A stretch of DNA of 64,000 nucleotides from Cribrihabitans_A pelagius (GTDB taxonomy: Bacteria > Pseudomonadota > Alphaproteobacteria > Rhodobacterales > Rhodobacteraceae): the NCBI RefSeq assembly GCF_048820915.1, contig NZ_JBMERR010000012.1, positions 62,001-126,000 on the forward strand. The letters are read 5' to 3'. The position numbers were made by a program, and so were the translations under genes. The stretch's first letter is position 1. Each line of letters opens with the position of its first letter. Shown in pieces: positions 1 to 8,550 of this stretch. The notes beneath the pieces are model-generated. The model searched no databases and was not told the DNA's origin. It worked only from the letters and a program-made list of their open reading frames with translations.

Positions 1-340
1 TGCTGGCGCCGGCTTCGCCTGCATCTCCGGTGCCGGAGGCTTCGGGCTCAGCAGCGGGGGCTTTTTCGCCGCGCGGCTTCACGACTTCAGGGCCTGCAGC
101 GTCGGACTCGGCAATGTTGGCGAGCAGCGCATCGGCGCCGACGGTTTCGCCTTCGCCCGCGACGATGTCCTCCAGGCGGCCGGAGGCCGGGGCGGGCACC
201 TCGACGGTGACCTTGTCGGTCTCCAGCTCGCAGAGCATTTCATCGGCAGAGACCTGATCGCCCGGCTTCTTGAACCAGGTGGCAACCGTTGCTTCGGTCA
301 CGGATTCGCCCAGGGCGGGCACGCGCACTTCGGTGGTCAT
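1..340 (-). CDS. sucB: Dihydrolipoyl succinyltransferase (2-oxoglutarate dehydrogenase E2), 5' part
   Basis: The first 113 codons read on the minus strand from the ATG at 340; the rest lies beyond the left edge. The start is a lipoyl domain: an N-terminal TEVRVPALGESVTEATV stretch and the lipoylation site ETDKVTVEVPAP, whose Lys carries lipoate, followed by an Ala/Pro-rich linker. E2 transfers succinyl groups from E1 to CoA in the oxoglutarate dehydrogenase complex. It starts 13 bases after the sucA stop, so the two are co-transcribed. The family identity is secure. Succinyl rather than acetyl specificity is inferred from the position after sucA, since the catalytic domain is not in view. Confidence 0.95.
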   Translation of the reverse strand, partial: MTTEVRVPALGESVTEATVATWFKKPGDQVSADEMLCELETDKVTVEVPAPASGRLEDIVAGEGETVGADALLANIAESDAAGPEVVKPRGEKAPAAEPEASGTGDAGEAGAS

Positions 341-353
341 ATCAAATACTTCC

Positions 354-3305
354 TCAGATGCTCAGCGCTTCGTTCACGAGCGCCTCTTGTTGGGCTTTAT
401 GTTCGCTGGCCAGGCCGGTTGCGGGCGAGGCCGAGGTCGCGCGGCCGACATAGATCGGCCTTGTGTGCTTGGCGCCGATCCGGGTCAGCACCCATTCGAT
501 GTTGGGCTCGATGAAGGTCCAGGCGCCCTGGTTCTTGGGCTCTTCCTGGCACCAGACCATTTCCGCCTGCTTGAAGCGTTCCAGCTCCTTCACCATGGAG
601 ATCGCAGGGAAGGGATAGAATTGCTCTATCCGCATCAGGTAGACGTCGTCGATGCCGCGGGCGTCGCGCTCTTCCAAGAGGTCGTAGTAGACCTTGCCCG
701 AGCACATCACGACGCGCTTGATCTTGTCGTCCGGCACCAGCTGGGTGTCGGAGTTGCCGTGCTGGGCGTCATCCCAGAGCACCCGGTGGAAGCTCGAGCC
801 GGTGGTGAACTCCTCGGTCTTGGAGACCGCGAGCTTGTGGCGCAGCAGCGACTTCGGCGTCATCAGCACCAAGGGCTTGCGGAAGGTGCGGTGCAGCTGG
901 CGGCGCAGGATGTGGAAGTAGTTCGCGGGCGTCGTGCAGTTCGCGACGATCCAGTTGTCCTGGCCGCACATCTGCAGGAAGCGTTCCAGGCGCGCAGAGG
1001 AGTGTTCCGGCCCCTGGCCCTCGAACCCGTGCGGCAAGAGGCAGACGAGGCCCGACATGCGCAGCCACTTCGACTCACCCGAAGAGATGAATTGGTCGAA
1101 CATGATCTGGGCGCCGTTGGCGAAATCGCCGAACTGCGCTTCCCAGAGCGTCAGCGCGTTGGGCTCGGCCAGTGAATAGCCGTATTCAAAACCCAGCACT
1201 GCGTATTCGCTCAGCGCGGAATCGATCACCTCGTATTGCGACTGGCCGGCGCGGATGTTGTTGAGCGGGTAGTAGCGTTCCTCGGTCTCCTGGTCGACGA
1301 TGCCGGAGTGGCGTTGCGAGAAAGTGCCGCGGGTGGCGTCTTGGCCGGCCAGGCGCACCGGGTAGCCCTCCAGCATCAGCGAGCCGAAAGCCAGCGCTTC
1401 GCCGGTGGCCCAGTCGATGCCTTCGCCCTTCTCGAACATCTTGGCGCGGGCATCGAGGAAGCGCTTCACGGTGCGGTGCACCGGGAAGCCTTCGGGCAGG
1501 CGGGTCAGCGCCTGGCCGATTTCCTTGAACGTCTCCGGCTCGACTGCAGTGCGGCCGCGCTGGTAGTCGGCGTCCTGCTTGTCCAGATGCGACCAGCGCC
1601 CGTCAAGCCAGTCGGCCTTGTTGGGCTTGTAGTTCTTGCCGGTCTCGAATTCCTCGTTCAGCATCGCCTGGAAGGCGGCCTTCATGTCCTCGATCTCGCC
1701 TTCGGGGATCAGGCCATCCTTCACCAGCCGCTCGGTATAGAGCGACAGCGTCGTCTTGTGGCCCTTGATCTTCTTGTACATCAGGGGGTTGGTGAACATC
1801 GGCTCATCCCCCTCGTTGTGGCCGAAGCGCCGGTAGCAGAAGATGTCGAGCACCACGTCCTTGCCGAACTTCTGGCGGAACTCGGTTGCCACCTTGGCGG
1901 CGTGCACCACCGCTTCCGGGTCGTCGCCGTTGACGTGGAAGATCGGCGCCTCGACCACCAGGGCGTTGTCGGTCGGGTAGGGGGAGGAGCGCGAGAAATG
2001 CGGCGCGGTGGTGAAGCCGATCTGGTTGTTCACCACAATGTGCATGGTGCCGCCGGTGCGGTGGCCGCGCAGGCCCGAAAGCGCAAAGCACTCCGCCACC
2101 ACGCCCTGGCCCGCAAAGGCCGCATCGCCGTGCAGCAGGATCGGCAGCACCGAGGTGCGGCTCTTGTCGCCGAGCTGGTCCTGTTTGGCGCGGACCTTGC
2201 CCAGCACCACCGGGTTCACCGCTTCCAGGTGCGAGGGGTTGGCGGTCAGGCTGAGGTGCACCTCGTTGCCATTGAACTCGCGGTCGGAGGAGGCGCCGAG
2301 GTGGTATTTCACGTCACCGGAGCCGTCCACGTCCTCGGGCTTGAAGCTGCCGCCCTGGAATTCGTGGAAGATCGCCCGGTAGGGTTTCTGCATCACGTTG
2401 GCGAGCACCGACAGGCGGCCGCGGTGCGGCATGCCGATCACGATGTCCTGGACGCCAAGCGCGCCGCCGCGCTTGATGATCTGCTCCATCGCCGGGATCA
2501 GGCTTTCGCCGCCATCCAGGCCAAAGCGCTTGGTGCCGGTATACTTGACGTGCAGGAACTTCTCGAAACCCTCGGCCTCGACCATCTTGTTGAGGATCGC
2601 CTTGCGGCCCTCGCGGGTGAAGCGGATCTCCTTGTCGTAGCCCTCGATCCGCTCCTTCAGCCAGGCGGACTGCTCGGGGTCGGAGATATGCATGTATTGC
2701 AGCGCGAACGTGCCGCAGTAGGTGCGCTTCACGATGCTGACGATCTGGCGCATGCTGGCGACCTGCAGGCCGAGCACGTTGTCGATGAAGATCGGGCGGT
2801 CCATGTCGGCCTCGGTGAAGCCGTAGGTTCTGGGGTCCAGCTCCGGGTGCGGGGTCTCGGCGCGCATGCCCAGCGGGTCGAGGTCGGCGGCCAGGTGGCC
2901 GCGGAAGCGGTAGGCGCGGATCAGCATCAGGGCTCGGATCGAATCCAGCACCGCGCGCTGCACGTCCTTGTCGGAGATCTCGACGCCTTTCTCGGCCGCC
3001 TTGGCCTTTATCTTCTTGCCCGCAGCCTCGGCCTCGACCGGGTCGGGCCACTGGCCGGTGAGCGCGCCGGTCAGCTCGTCCGCGGGGGCGGGCGGCCAGT
3101 CGGGCCGGGCCCAGGAGGGGCCGGTGGCCTCGGCCTTCACGTCCAGTTCGGTGTCGCCCATGCGGCGGAAGAACTCGCCCCAGGCGGCGTCCACTGCATT
3201 CGGGTCATTGGCGTACTGGGCATAGAGCTGCTCCAGATACTCCGCATTGTGCCCCTGCATGAAAGAGGAGGCGTGGAAGAGGTCGTTGGGGCTTTGGTCG
3301 GTCAT
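354..3305 (-). CDS. sucA: 2-oxoglutarate dehydrogenase E1 component
   Basis: Protein of 983 residues, normal for SucA. It decarboxylates 2-oxoglutarate using thiamine diphosphate and passes succinyl to the E2 lipoyl group. Visible are the E1 substrate region IGMPHRGRL near residues 290-298 and the ThDP/Mg motif from GDAAFAGQG (393-401) to NNQIGF (426-431). The N-terminal segment DPNAVDAAWGEFFRRM is typical of OGDH E1 that docks on E2. It follows sucD by 209 bases containing a strong hairpin and precedes sucB by 13 bases, so it belongs to the mdh/sucCD/sucAB cluster. Long open frames on the opposite strand are codon-bias shadows. Confidence 0.98.
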   Translation of the reverse strand: MTDQSPNDLFHASSFMQGHNAEYLEQLYAQYANDPNAVDAAWGEFFRRMGDTELDVKAEATGPSWARPDWPPAPADELTGALTGQWPDPVEAEAAGKKIKAKAAEKGVEISDKDVQRAVLDSIRALMLIRAYRFRGHLAADLDPLGMRAETPHPELDPRTYGFTEADMDRPIFIDNVLGLQVASMRQIVSIVKRTYCGTFALQYMHISDPEQSAWLKERIEGYDKEIRFTREGRKAILNKMVEAEGFEKFLHVKYTGTKRFGLDGGESLIPAMEQIIKRGGALGVQDIVIGMPHRGRLSVLANVMQKPYRAIFHEFQGGSFKPEDVDGSGDVKYHLGASSDREFNGNEVHLSLTANPSHLEAVNPVVLGKVRAKQDQLGDKSRTSVLPILLHGDAAFAGQGVVAECFALSGLRGHRTGGTMHIVVNNQIGFTTAPHFSRSSPYPTDNALVVEAPIFHVNGDDPEAVVHAAKVATEFRQKFGKDVVLDIFCYRRFGHNEGDEPMFTNPLMYKKIKGHKTTLSLYTERLVKDGLIPEGEIEDMKAAFQAMLNEEFETGKNYKPNKADWLDGRWSHLDKQDADYQRGRTAVEPETFKEIGQALTRLPEGFPVHRTVKRFLDARAKMFEKGEGIDWATGEALAFGSLMLEGYPVRLAGQDATRGTFSQRHSGIVDQETEERYYPLNNIRAGQSQYEVIDSALSEYAVLGFEYGYSLAEPNALTLWEAQFGDFANGAQIMFDQFISSGESKWLRMSGLVCLLPHGFEGQGPEHSSARLERFLQMCGQDNWIVANCTTPANYFHILRRQLHRTFRKPLVLMTPKSLLRHKLAVSKTEEFTTGSSFHRVLWDDAQHGNSDTQLVPDDKIKRVVMCSGKVYYDLLEERDARGIDDVYLMRIEQFYPFPAISMVKELERFKQAEMVWCQEEPKNQGAWTFIEPNIEWVLTRIGAKHTRPIYVGRATSASPATGLASEHKAQQEALVNEALSI

Positions 3306-3456
3306 GAGGTTACCTCTAGCGGATTAGGACCGTATGGGTTTTGGCCGGGGCCACGCCCCGCAATCTGGGCTGCGGGGGTATTCATTCTGTTAAACCGCGC
3401 CTGCCTGCGGGAGGGCGGCGGCCGCAATAGACCGGCCCGGGGCATCAGACAGAAGC

Positions 3457-3477
3457 GCCCGGCGGGGACCGCCGGGC
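3457..3477 (-). repeat. Intra-operon hairpin between sucD and sucA
   Basis: GCCCGGCGG and CCGCCGGGC form a perfect 9-bp stem with a 3-base loop, 37 bases after the sucD stop. No T-run follows on the minus strand, so it looks like a 3'-end stabiliser or partial attenuator rather than a full terminator. It could set different SucCD and SucAB levels from one transcript (inference). Confidence 0.5.
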
Positions 3478-3514
3478 CGTGCCTGCCGTGCAGATGCCCC
3501 GCAGGCACGCGGTC

Positions 3515-4399
3515 TTACTTGCCGATCGCCTTCAGCACGGCTTCGCCCAGGCCCGCCGGACTTTCGGCGACGACGATGCCTGCCGACTTCATCGCCTCGA
3601 TCTTGTCCTCGGCGCCGCCCTTGCCGCCGGCCACGATGGCACCGGCATGGCCCATGCGGCGGCCCGGAGGGGCGGTGCGCCCGGCGATGAAGCCAGCAAC
3701 CGGCTTCGAACGGCCCTTCTTGGCTTCGTCGGCCAGGAACTGCGCGGCTTCCTCCTCGGCGGAGCCGCCGATCTCGCCGATCATGATGATGCTCTCGGTC
3801 TCGTCATCGGCCAGGAACCACTCCAGCACGTCGATATGCTCGGTGCCCTTGATCGGGTCGCCGCCGATGCCCACGCAGGTGGACTGGCCGAGGCCGACAT
3901 CGGTTGTCTGTTTCACGGCCTCGTAGGTCAGCGTGCCGGAGCGGGATACAACCCCGACCGAGCCGCGGCGGTGGATGTGGCCGGGCATGATGCCGATCTT
4001 GCAGGCATCGGGGGTGATCACGCCGGGGCAGTTCGGGCCGATCAGGGTGGACTTGGAGTTCTCCAGCGCCCGCTTCACCTTCATCATGTCGAGCACCGGG
4101 ATGCCCTCGGTGATCGCCACGATCACTTCCATCTCGGCGTCGATCGCCTCCAGGATCGAGTCGGCGGCAAACGGCGGCGGCACGTAGATCACCGAGGCGT
4201 TGGCTTCGGTCTTGGCCTTGGCTTCATGCACGGAGTTGAACACCGGCAGGTTCAGGTGCGTCTGGCCGCCCTTGCCGGGGGTCACGCCGCCGACCATCTT
4301 GGTGCCGTAGGCGATGGCCTGCTCGGAGTGGAAAGTGCCCTGCGAGCCGGTAAAGCCCTGACAGATGACCTTGGTGTTTTCGTCGATGAGGACTGCCAT
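3515..4399 (-). CDS. sucD: Succinyl-CoA ligase (ADP-forming) alpha subunit
   Basis: Protein of 294 residues starting MAVLIDENTKVICQGFTG, the canonical CoA-binding start of SucD. The open frame runs further upstream into the glycosyltransferase gene, but the family start fixes the ATG at 4399. The phosphorylated histidine lies in GHAGAIVAGG near residue 251. With SucC it converts succinyl-CoA to succinate while making ATP/GTP. Unusually, sucD does not follow sucC directly: a lipoprotein, a relic of sucD itself and a glycosyltransferase lie between. It begins 13 bases after the glycosyltransferase stop, so it is probably co-transcribed with it. Confidence 0.98.
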   Translation of the reverse strand: MAVLIDENTKVICQGFTGSQGTFHSEQAIAYGTKMVGGVTPGKGGQTHLNLPVFNSVHEAKAKTEANASVIYVPPPFAADSILEAIDAEMEVIVAITEGIPVLDMMKVKRALENSKSTLIGPNCPGVITPDACKIGIMPGHIHRRGSVGVVSRSGTLTYEAVKQTTDVGLGQSTCVGIGGDPIKGTEHIDVLEWFLADDETESIIMIGEIGGSAEEEAAQFLADEAKKGRSKPVAGFIAGRTAPPGRRMGHAGAIVAGGKGGAEDKIEAMKSAGIVVAESPAGLGEAVLKAIGK

Positions 4400-4412
4400 G
4401 ATGTCGGTTCCT

Positions 4413-5240
4413 TCAAGCGGTATGTGTCTGTTGGTTCTGTGGGGTGGCCAATGAACGGCCGTCGAAGCGGATTTTTTCGAGGGTGGCCCGCCCCAAGACC
4501 ACACTGGGAAGTATTCGAAAGCCGCCGCGGAACTCGTAGTTTCCGCGCCGGAGTTTCTGGCGCAGCAGCGGCCAGCCCCTGGGCCGGTGCCGGGTCGGGC
4601 CGATGGCGTGTTCGCCGGGGGCCTCGTTGCCCTGTTCGGCAAGCGCAGGCTGGACCTGATAGACCTTGATGCCGCGCGCAGGCTTGGAGGCATCGAAGTT
4701 GAACAGGAGGTTGTCCAGCGTGATCTCGAACGGGCGGCTGTCCAGCAGATGCTGCGCCGCCCGGCGCGAGATCGCGTAGGCCGCGCCGCCCGCATGGCGC
4801 GACAGCAGCCTGCGCACCTCGCGGCCCATGTGGGTGAAGCCGCCCTTGCCAAGAGCCACCTGCAGTTTTTTAGCCCGCCAGCGCTCGAACTTGACGATGC
4901 CGGCATCTTGCGGCCACCAGGACAGGTCGTTCAGCCAGGCGCCGGTGTCGGGCGACAGGAAGACGTCGTCCTCCAGGATCAGCGCCACGTCGGCGTCCGA
5001 GGCCAGCAGCGCCTCCCAGGCCTTGGCATGGCTGAGCGTGCAGGCCATGTCCTTGGTCTGGAAATAGCCCCAGTTGCCCTCGGAGCGGCACTGCTTGAGC
5101 ATCTCCTCGCGGCTGACTTGGGTGCTGTCCACCGCATCGATGCGCACAGCAGAAAGCCCGGCCTGATCCAGCTCCCGCTGCATCAGCTCCGCCCGGCCCG
5201 TGGCCTGCCGCAAGCCTATGAGGTAGACAGCTGCTTTCAT
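4413..5240 (-). CDS. Glycosyltransferase family 25 (LPS-type)
   Basis: Protein of 275 residues with the family-25 layout: an N-terminal VYLIGLRQATGRAELM strand, the CTLSHAKAWEALLASDAD segment near residues 67-84, and the acidic motif LILEDDVFLS near 88-96. A later GGAAYAISRRAAQHLL fits the family. Such enzymes add sugars, often galactose, to lipopolysaccharide or other glycans. Donor and acceptor cannot be read from the sequence. It sits between sucC and sucD with gaps of 13 bases on each side, an odd place for an envelope gene. It is expected to share the suc transcript. Confidence 0.85.
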   Translation of the reverse strand: MKAAVYLIGLRQATGRAELMQRELDQAGLSAVRIDAVDSTQVSREEMLKQCRSEGNWGYFQTKDMACTLSHAKAWEALLASDADVALILEDDVFLSPDTGAWLNDLSWWPQDAGIVKFERWRAKKLQVALGKGGFTHMGREVRRLLSRHAGGAAYAISRRAAQHLLDSRPFEITLDNLLFNFDASKPARGIKVYQVQPALAEQGNEAPGEHAIGPTRHRPRGWPLLRQKLRRGNYEFRGGFRILPSVVLGRATLEKIRFDGRSLATPQNQQTHTA

Positions 5241-5252
5241 GGGGTCAGTCCC

Positions 5253-5387
5253 TCAGTCCTTCACTTTCAAATCTGAGCCCGCCGTTCCGGTGCCGCTAGC
5301 ATTCGCCCACTCGGAGTTGTAGATGCCCTTTGAAAGGCCGCAGCTCTTTTTGGCGATGCCGGTGTTTATGTTGGTGAGGACTGCCAA
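5253..5387 (-). pseudogene. Decayed copy of the sucD 5' end (44-codon frame)
   Basis: A TTG-initiated frame of 44 codons, immediately preceded in frame by TAA. Its first 38 codons align without gaps to the first 38 codons of SucD: AVL, NT, S, G, SE, A, A, GT and G coincide, 14 of 38 residues. The DNA shares the 12 bases TGGCAGTCCTCA at the start and about 60% of positions overall. After codon 38 the similarity ends and the frame closes with DLKVKD. It lies 16 bases after the lipoprotein stop and 12 before the glycosyltransferase start. The best reading is a remnant of a sucD duplication. A translated short protein is possible but there is no clear ribosome binding site. Confidence 0.65.
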
Positions 5388-5403
5388 TTAAGGGGCTCCC
5401 GGG

Positions 5404-6078
5404 CTATCTCTTGGAGATTGTGTAATAGGCCACGCCACCACGGGCGCCGCCCTCAATGCCGAACTTGGTGCGGCCAATTTTTACTTCGTACCATTTGCCG
5501 CCGCCGATCGCGCTCTTGCGAAGGCGGGCAACACCGCCGGTTTTGCCTGCAAAGCCTGATGCAATGCTTAGGATCTCCGCTTGGGAGGGCGAAGCCGCGC
5601 CTGCAAAAGATACCCTGCAATACCGCCCCGGATCGTATTCAGCGCCGGCTCCCCTTATACTGTTCGCCGAGTACACCGTTGTTTGAGCAGCACTTTCGAT
5701 GGCGTATTGCTCCAGCACCGGGGCATTGTTTATGCAAACTTCCCGGAAAATGTCTGCTTCGCGAGAGGGGGCAGGCCCAACGTAAGATGCTGCAATTCCG
5801 GTGTGCGCATCGTCGGCGCCTGCTGCCTGAAAGCTGTTTGCCACAGGGGAAATTGCGGCGGGCGCCGGTTGCGAGAATGCGGATGGAATGAAGGTGTCAG
5901 TGGCAGGGTCATATCTCCCGCCAGCAGCCGGCGATGCAGTTGCGCCCGGGGCACTTTGGTCCGGGGCCTCGTAATCCGTTGGACCAACGCTCAGCGGGCT
6001 TGTTCCAGCGGTGTAACCGCTGGAACAAGCCGCGCCCATCAGTGAGAGGCACATTACCGGAAGAAAGCCGAACCGCAT
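5404..6078 (-). CDS. Hypothetical lipoprotein in the suc operon
   Basis: Protein of 224 residues. The N-terminus MRFGFLPVMCLSLMGAACSSG is a lipoprotein signal with lipobox MGAAC, so it is probably anchored in the membrane. A low-complexity Pro/Ala/Ser linker follows (about residues 25-85). The C-terminal half has conserved-looking Cys (REVCINN, GRYCRVS) and a basic GGGKWYEVKIGRTKFG segment. I do not recognise the family. It starts 5 bases after the sucC stop, which implies co-translation with sucC. Coding is supported by the signal peptide and the tight packing. No function is proposed. Confidence 0.75.
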   Translation of the reverse strand: MRFGFLPVMCLSLMGAACSSGYTAGTSPLSVGPTDYEAPDQSAPGATASPAAGGRYDPATDTFIPSAFSQPAPAAISPVANSFQAAGADDAHTGIAASYVGPAPSREADIFREVCINNAPVLEQYAIESAAQTTVYSANSIRGAGAEYDPGRYCRVSFAGAASPSQAEILSIASGFAGKTGGVARLRKSAIGGGKWYEVKIGRTKFGIEGGARGGVAYYTISKR

Positions 6079-6083
6079 ACCGA

Positions 6084-7277
6084 TCAGCCCTTCACCGCCT
6101 TCACGATCTTCTCGGCGCCGTCCTTCAGGTTGTCGGCAGCAATCACGTCGAGGCCGGAGGTGTTGATGATCTCCTTGCCTTTCTCGACGTTGGTGCCCTC
6201 AAGGCGGACAACCAGCGGTACCTTCAGGCCGACTTCCTTCACCGCGGCGACCACGCCCTCGGCGATCACGTCGCAGCGCATGATGCCGCCGAAGATGTTG
6301 ACCAGGATGCCTTTGACGTTGGGGTCGGAGGTGATGATCTTGAACGCTTCGGTCACCTTCTCCTTCGTCGCGCCGCCGCCCACGTCGAGGAAGTTGGCAG
6401 GCTCGGCGCCATAAAGCTTGATGATGTCCATGGTCGCCATCGCGAGACCCGCGCCGTTCACCATGCAGCCGATCTCACCGTCGAGCGCGATGTAGTTCAG
6501 GTCGTACTTGGAGGCTTCCAGCTCCTTGGGGTCTTCCTCGGTGGTGTCGCGCAGCTCGGCCATGTCGGCGTGGCGGTAGATCGCGTTGCCGTCAAAGCTG
6601 AGCTTGGCGTCAAGCACCTTCAGGCTGCCGCCGTCGGAGACGATCAGCGGGTTGATTTCCAGCATCTCCATGTCCTTCTCGACGAAGGCCTTGTAGAGCT
6701 GGCCCATCAACTGCACGCACTGCTTGATCTGCGCGCCTTCCAGGCCCAGCGAGAACGCGATGCGACGGCCGTGGAAAGCCTGGTAGCCGCTGGCCGGATC
6801 GACCGAGAAGGAGAGGATCTTCTCCGGCGTGGCTTCCGCCACTTCCTCGATGTCCATGCCGCCTTCGGTGGAGCAGACGAAGGAGATGCGCGAAGTCTGG
6901 CGGTCGACCAGCAGTGCCAGGTACAACTCGCGTTCGATGCCGGAGCCGGCCTCGATGTAGATGCGGTTCACCTGCTTGCCCGCCGGGCCGGTCTGATGCG
7001 TGACCAGAGTGCGGCCCAGCATCTTCTTAGCTTCCTCAGCGGCTTCCTCGACCGATTTGGTCAGGCGCACGCCACCCTTCTCGCCCGCGCCGGCTTCCTT
7101 GAAGGAGCCCTTGCCGCGGCCGCCTGCGTGGATCTGTGCCTTCACCACCCAAAGCGGGCCGTCCAGTTCACCCGCTGCGGTCTTTGCTTCTTCGGCTCTC
7201 AGCACCACCCGTCCGTCGGACACCGGGGCGCCATAGCTGCGAAGAAGGGCTTTGGCCTGATATTCGTGGATGTTCAT
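6084..7277 (-). CDS. sucC: Succinyl-CoA ligase (ADP-forming) beta subunit
   Basis: Protein of 397 residues starting MNIHEYQAKALLRSYG, the standard SucC start, so the ATG at 7277 is chosen over one 12 codons upstream. ATP-grasp features include KAQIHAGGRGKGS, MEMLEINPLIV and the NIFGGIMRCDVIAEG loop. It binds nucleotide and succinate and pairs with SucD. It is the first gene after the mdh terminator, and the tandem GTGATCAC boxes lie 112-142 bases upstream of its start. A separate promoter for sucC and downstream genes is therefore likely. Confidence 0.98.
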   Translation of the reverse strand: MNIHEYQAKALLRSYGAPVSDGRVVLRAEEAKTAAGELDGPLWVVKAQIHAGGRGKGSFKEAGAGEKGGVRLTKSVEEAAEEAKKMLGRTLVTHQTGPAGKQVNRIYIEAGSGIERELYLALLVDRQTSRISFVCSTEGGMDIEEVAEATPEKILSFSVDPASGYQAFHGRRIAFSLGLEGAQIKQCVQLMGQLYKAFVEKDMEMLEINPLIVSDGGSLKVLDAKLSFDGNAIYRHADMAELRDTTEEDPKELEASKYDLNYIALDGEIGCMVNGAGLAMATMDIIKLYGAEPANFLDVGGGATKEKVTEAFKIITSDPNVKGILVNIFGGIMRCDVIAEGVVAAVKEVGLKVPLVVRLEGTNVEKGKEIINTSGLDVIAADNLKDGAEKIVKAVKG

Positions 7278-7388
7278 CTGAAACTGTCCCGTCTGGCTGC
7301 AATTGTCGGGCACAATAGGCCGTCTTCGGAACGCGGTTTAAAGGGTTTTCCGGCGCCGCGGTTAAAAATGGCGGAGATTTGCCGGTTT

Positions 7389-7419
7389 TGTGATCACGCT
7401 TTTCGGGGGTGTGATCACG
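7389..7419. promoter_or_regulatory. Tandem GTGATCAC operator upstream of sucC
   Basis: Two copies of TGTGATCACG, at 7389-7398 and 7410-7419, exactly 21 bp apart, in the 310-base mdh-sucC gap. Each contains the palindrome GTGATCAC. The same pair with the same 21-bp period occurs upstream of sdhC (14833-14862). A period of two helical turns would place two regulator dimers on one face. The regulator is not identifiable here. AkgR, an RpiR-family activator of TCA genes described in Rhodobacter sphaeroides, is a candidate by regulon only. Confidence 0.65.
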
Positions 7420-7535
7420 AATTTCCAAAGCCTTAACCGAGGGTGATTCGGAGGAGCCGTGATGGCGCGGCCCCGGCATTTCGGCACCTGAAAGCGGCAT
7501 CGCCCGGGAGGCGGTATCGCGCTGCGGCAAGACGC

Positions 7536-7563
7536 AAAAGGCCCGCGCAGGAGCGCGGGCCTT
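7536..7563 (-). terminator. Intrinsic terminator after mdh
   Basis: On the minus strand AAGGCCCGCGC and GCGCGGGCCTT pair around a 4-base loop and are followed by TTTT. It lies 25 bases after the mdh stop and separates mdh from the sucC promoter region. Confidence 0.85.
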
Positions 7564-7587
7564 CCAGATAAAGCAGTGGCTGCCGGC

Positions 7588-8550
7588 TTATGCCAGCGAG
7601 GCGTCGATGCCCTTGCAGGCCTCGACCAGGCCCTTCACCGCGTTCACCGAGTTGGTGAACATCGATTGCTCGTCCGAGGTCAGCTCGATCTCGATGATGC
7701 GCTCGATGCCGCCGGCGCCGATCACGGTGGGCACGCCCACATACATGTCCTTCACGCCCAGCTCGCCGTCGCAATAGGCGGCACAGGGCAGCACGCGCTT
7801 CTGGTCCTTGAGGAAGGCTTCGGCCATCTCGATCGCCGCGGTGGCAGGCGCGTAGAAGGCGGAGCCGGTCTTCAGCAGACCGACGATCTCGGCGCCGCCG
7901 TCACGGGTGCGCTGCACGATGGCGTCGAGCTTCTCCTGGCTGGTCCAGCCCATCTTGACCAGATCGGGCAGCGGGATGCCGCCAACGGTGGAGTAGCGCA
8001 CGGAGGGCACCATGGTGTCGCCATGGCCGCCCAGCACGAAGGCGGTGACGTCTTTCATCGAGACGTTGAATTCCTCGGCCAGGAAATGGCGGAAACGGGC
8101 CGAATCCAGCACGCCGGCCATGCCGCAGACCTTGGCATGGGGCTGGCCCGAGAATTCGCGCAGGGCCCAGACCATCGCGTCCAGCGGGTTGGTGATGCAG
8201 ATGACAAAAGCGTCCGGCGCGTGGTCGCGGATGCCTTCGCCCACGGATTTCATGACCTTGAGGTTAATGCCCAGGAGGTCGTCGCGGCTCATGCCCGGCT
8301 TGCGCGGCACGCCCGCGGTCACGATGCAGACGTCGGCGCCAGCGATGTCCTCGTAGGACTGGGTGCCCTTCAGCTTGGCATCGAAGCCTTCCGAGGGACC
8401 GGACTCCGCGATGTCCAGCGCTTTGCCTTCCGGGGTGCCTTCGGCGATGTCGAACAGGACGACGTCGCCGAGTTCCTTCAGGGCTGCAAGATGTGCGAGG
8501 GTGCCGCCGATCTGACCTGCGCCGATAAGGGCGATTTTGGGTCGTGCCAT
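7588..8550 (-). CDS. mdh: Malate dehydrogenase (NAD)
   Basis: Protein of 320 residues, the usual length for the LDH-like alphaproteobacterial malate dehydrogenase. It has the NAD motif GAGQIGGTLAHL (10-21), substrate-binding Arg residues in VPRKPGMSRDDLL (81-93), ITNPLDAMVW, and the catalytic His in GGHGDTM (His176). It oxidises malate to oxaloacetate in the TCA cycle. GGAGAAA lies about 7 bases upstream of the ATG. It is monocistronic by its own terminator but forms a functional group with sucCD, sucAB and sdhCDAB. Confidence 0.98.
   Translation of the reverse strand: MARPKIALIGAGQIGGTLAHLAALKELGDVVLFDIAEGTPEGKALDIAESGPSEGFDAKLKGTQSYEDIAGADVCIVTAGVPRKPGMSRDDLLGINLKVMKSVGEGIRDHAPDAFVICITNPLDAMVWALREFSGQPHAKVCGMAGVLDSARFRHFLAEEFNVSMKDVTAFVLGGHGDTMVPSVRYSTVGGIPLPDLVKMGWTSQEKLDAIVQRTRDGGAEIVGLLKTGSAFYAPATAAIEMAEAFLKDQKRVLPCAAYCDGELGVKDMYVGVPTVIGAGGIERIIEIELTSDEQSMFTNSVNAVKGLVEACKGIDASLA

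Noticed and set aside
1236..3926. Plus-strand open frame of 896 codons opposite sucA
   Set aside because: It is antisense to an unambiguous sucA, consists of Leu/Val/Ala/His-rich shadow sequence, and arises from GC-rich third positions.
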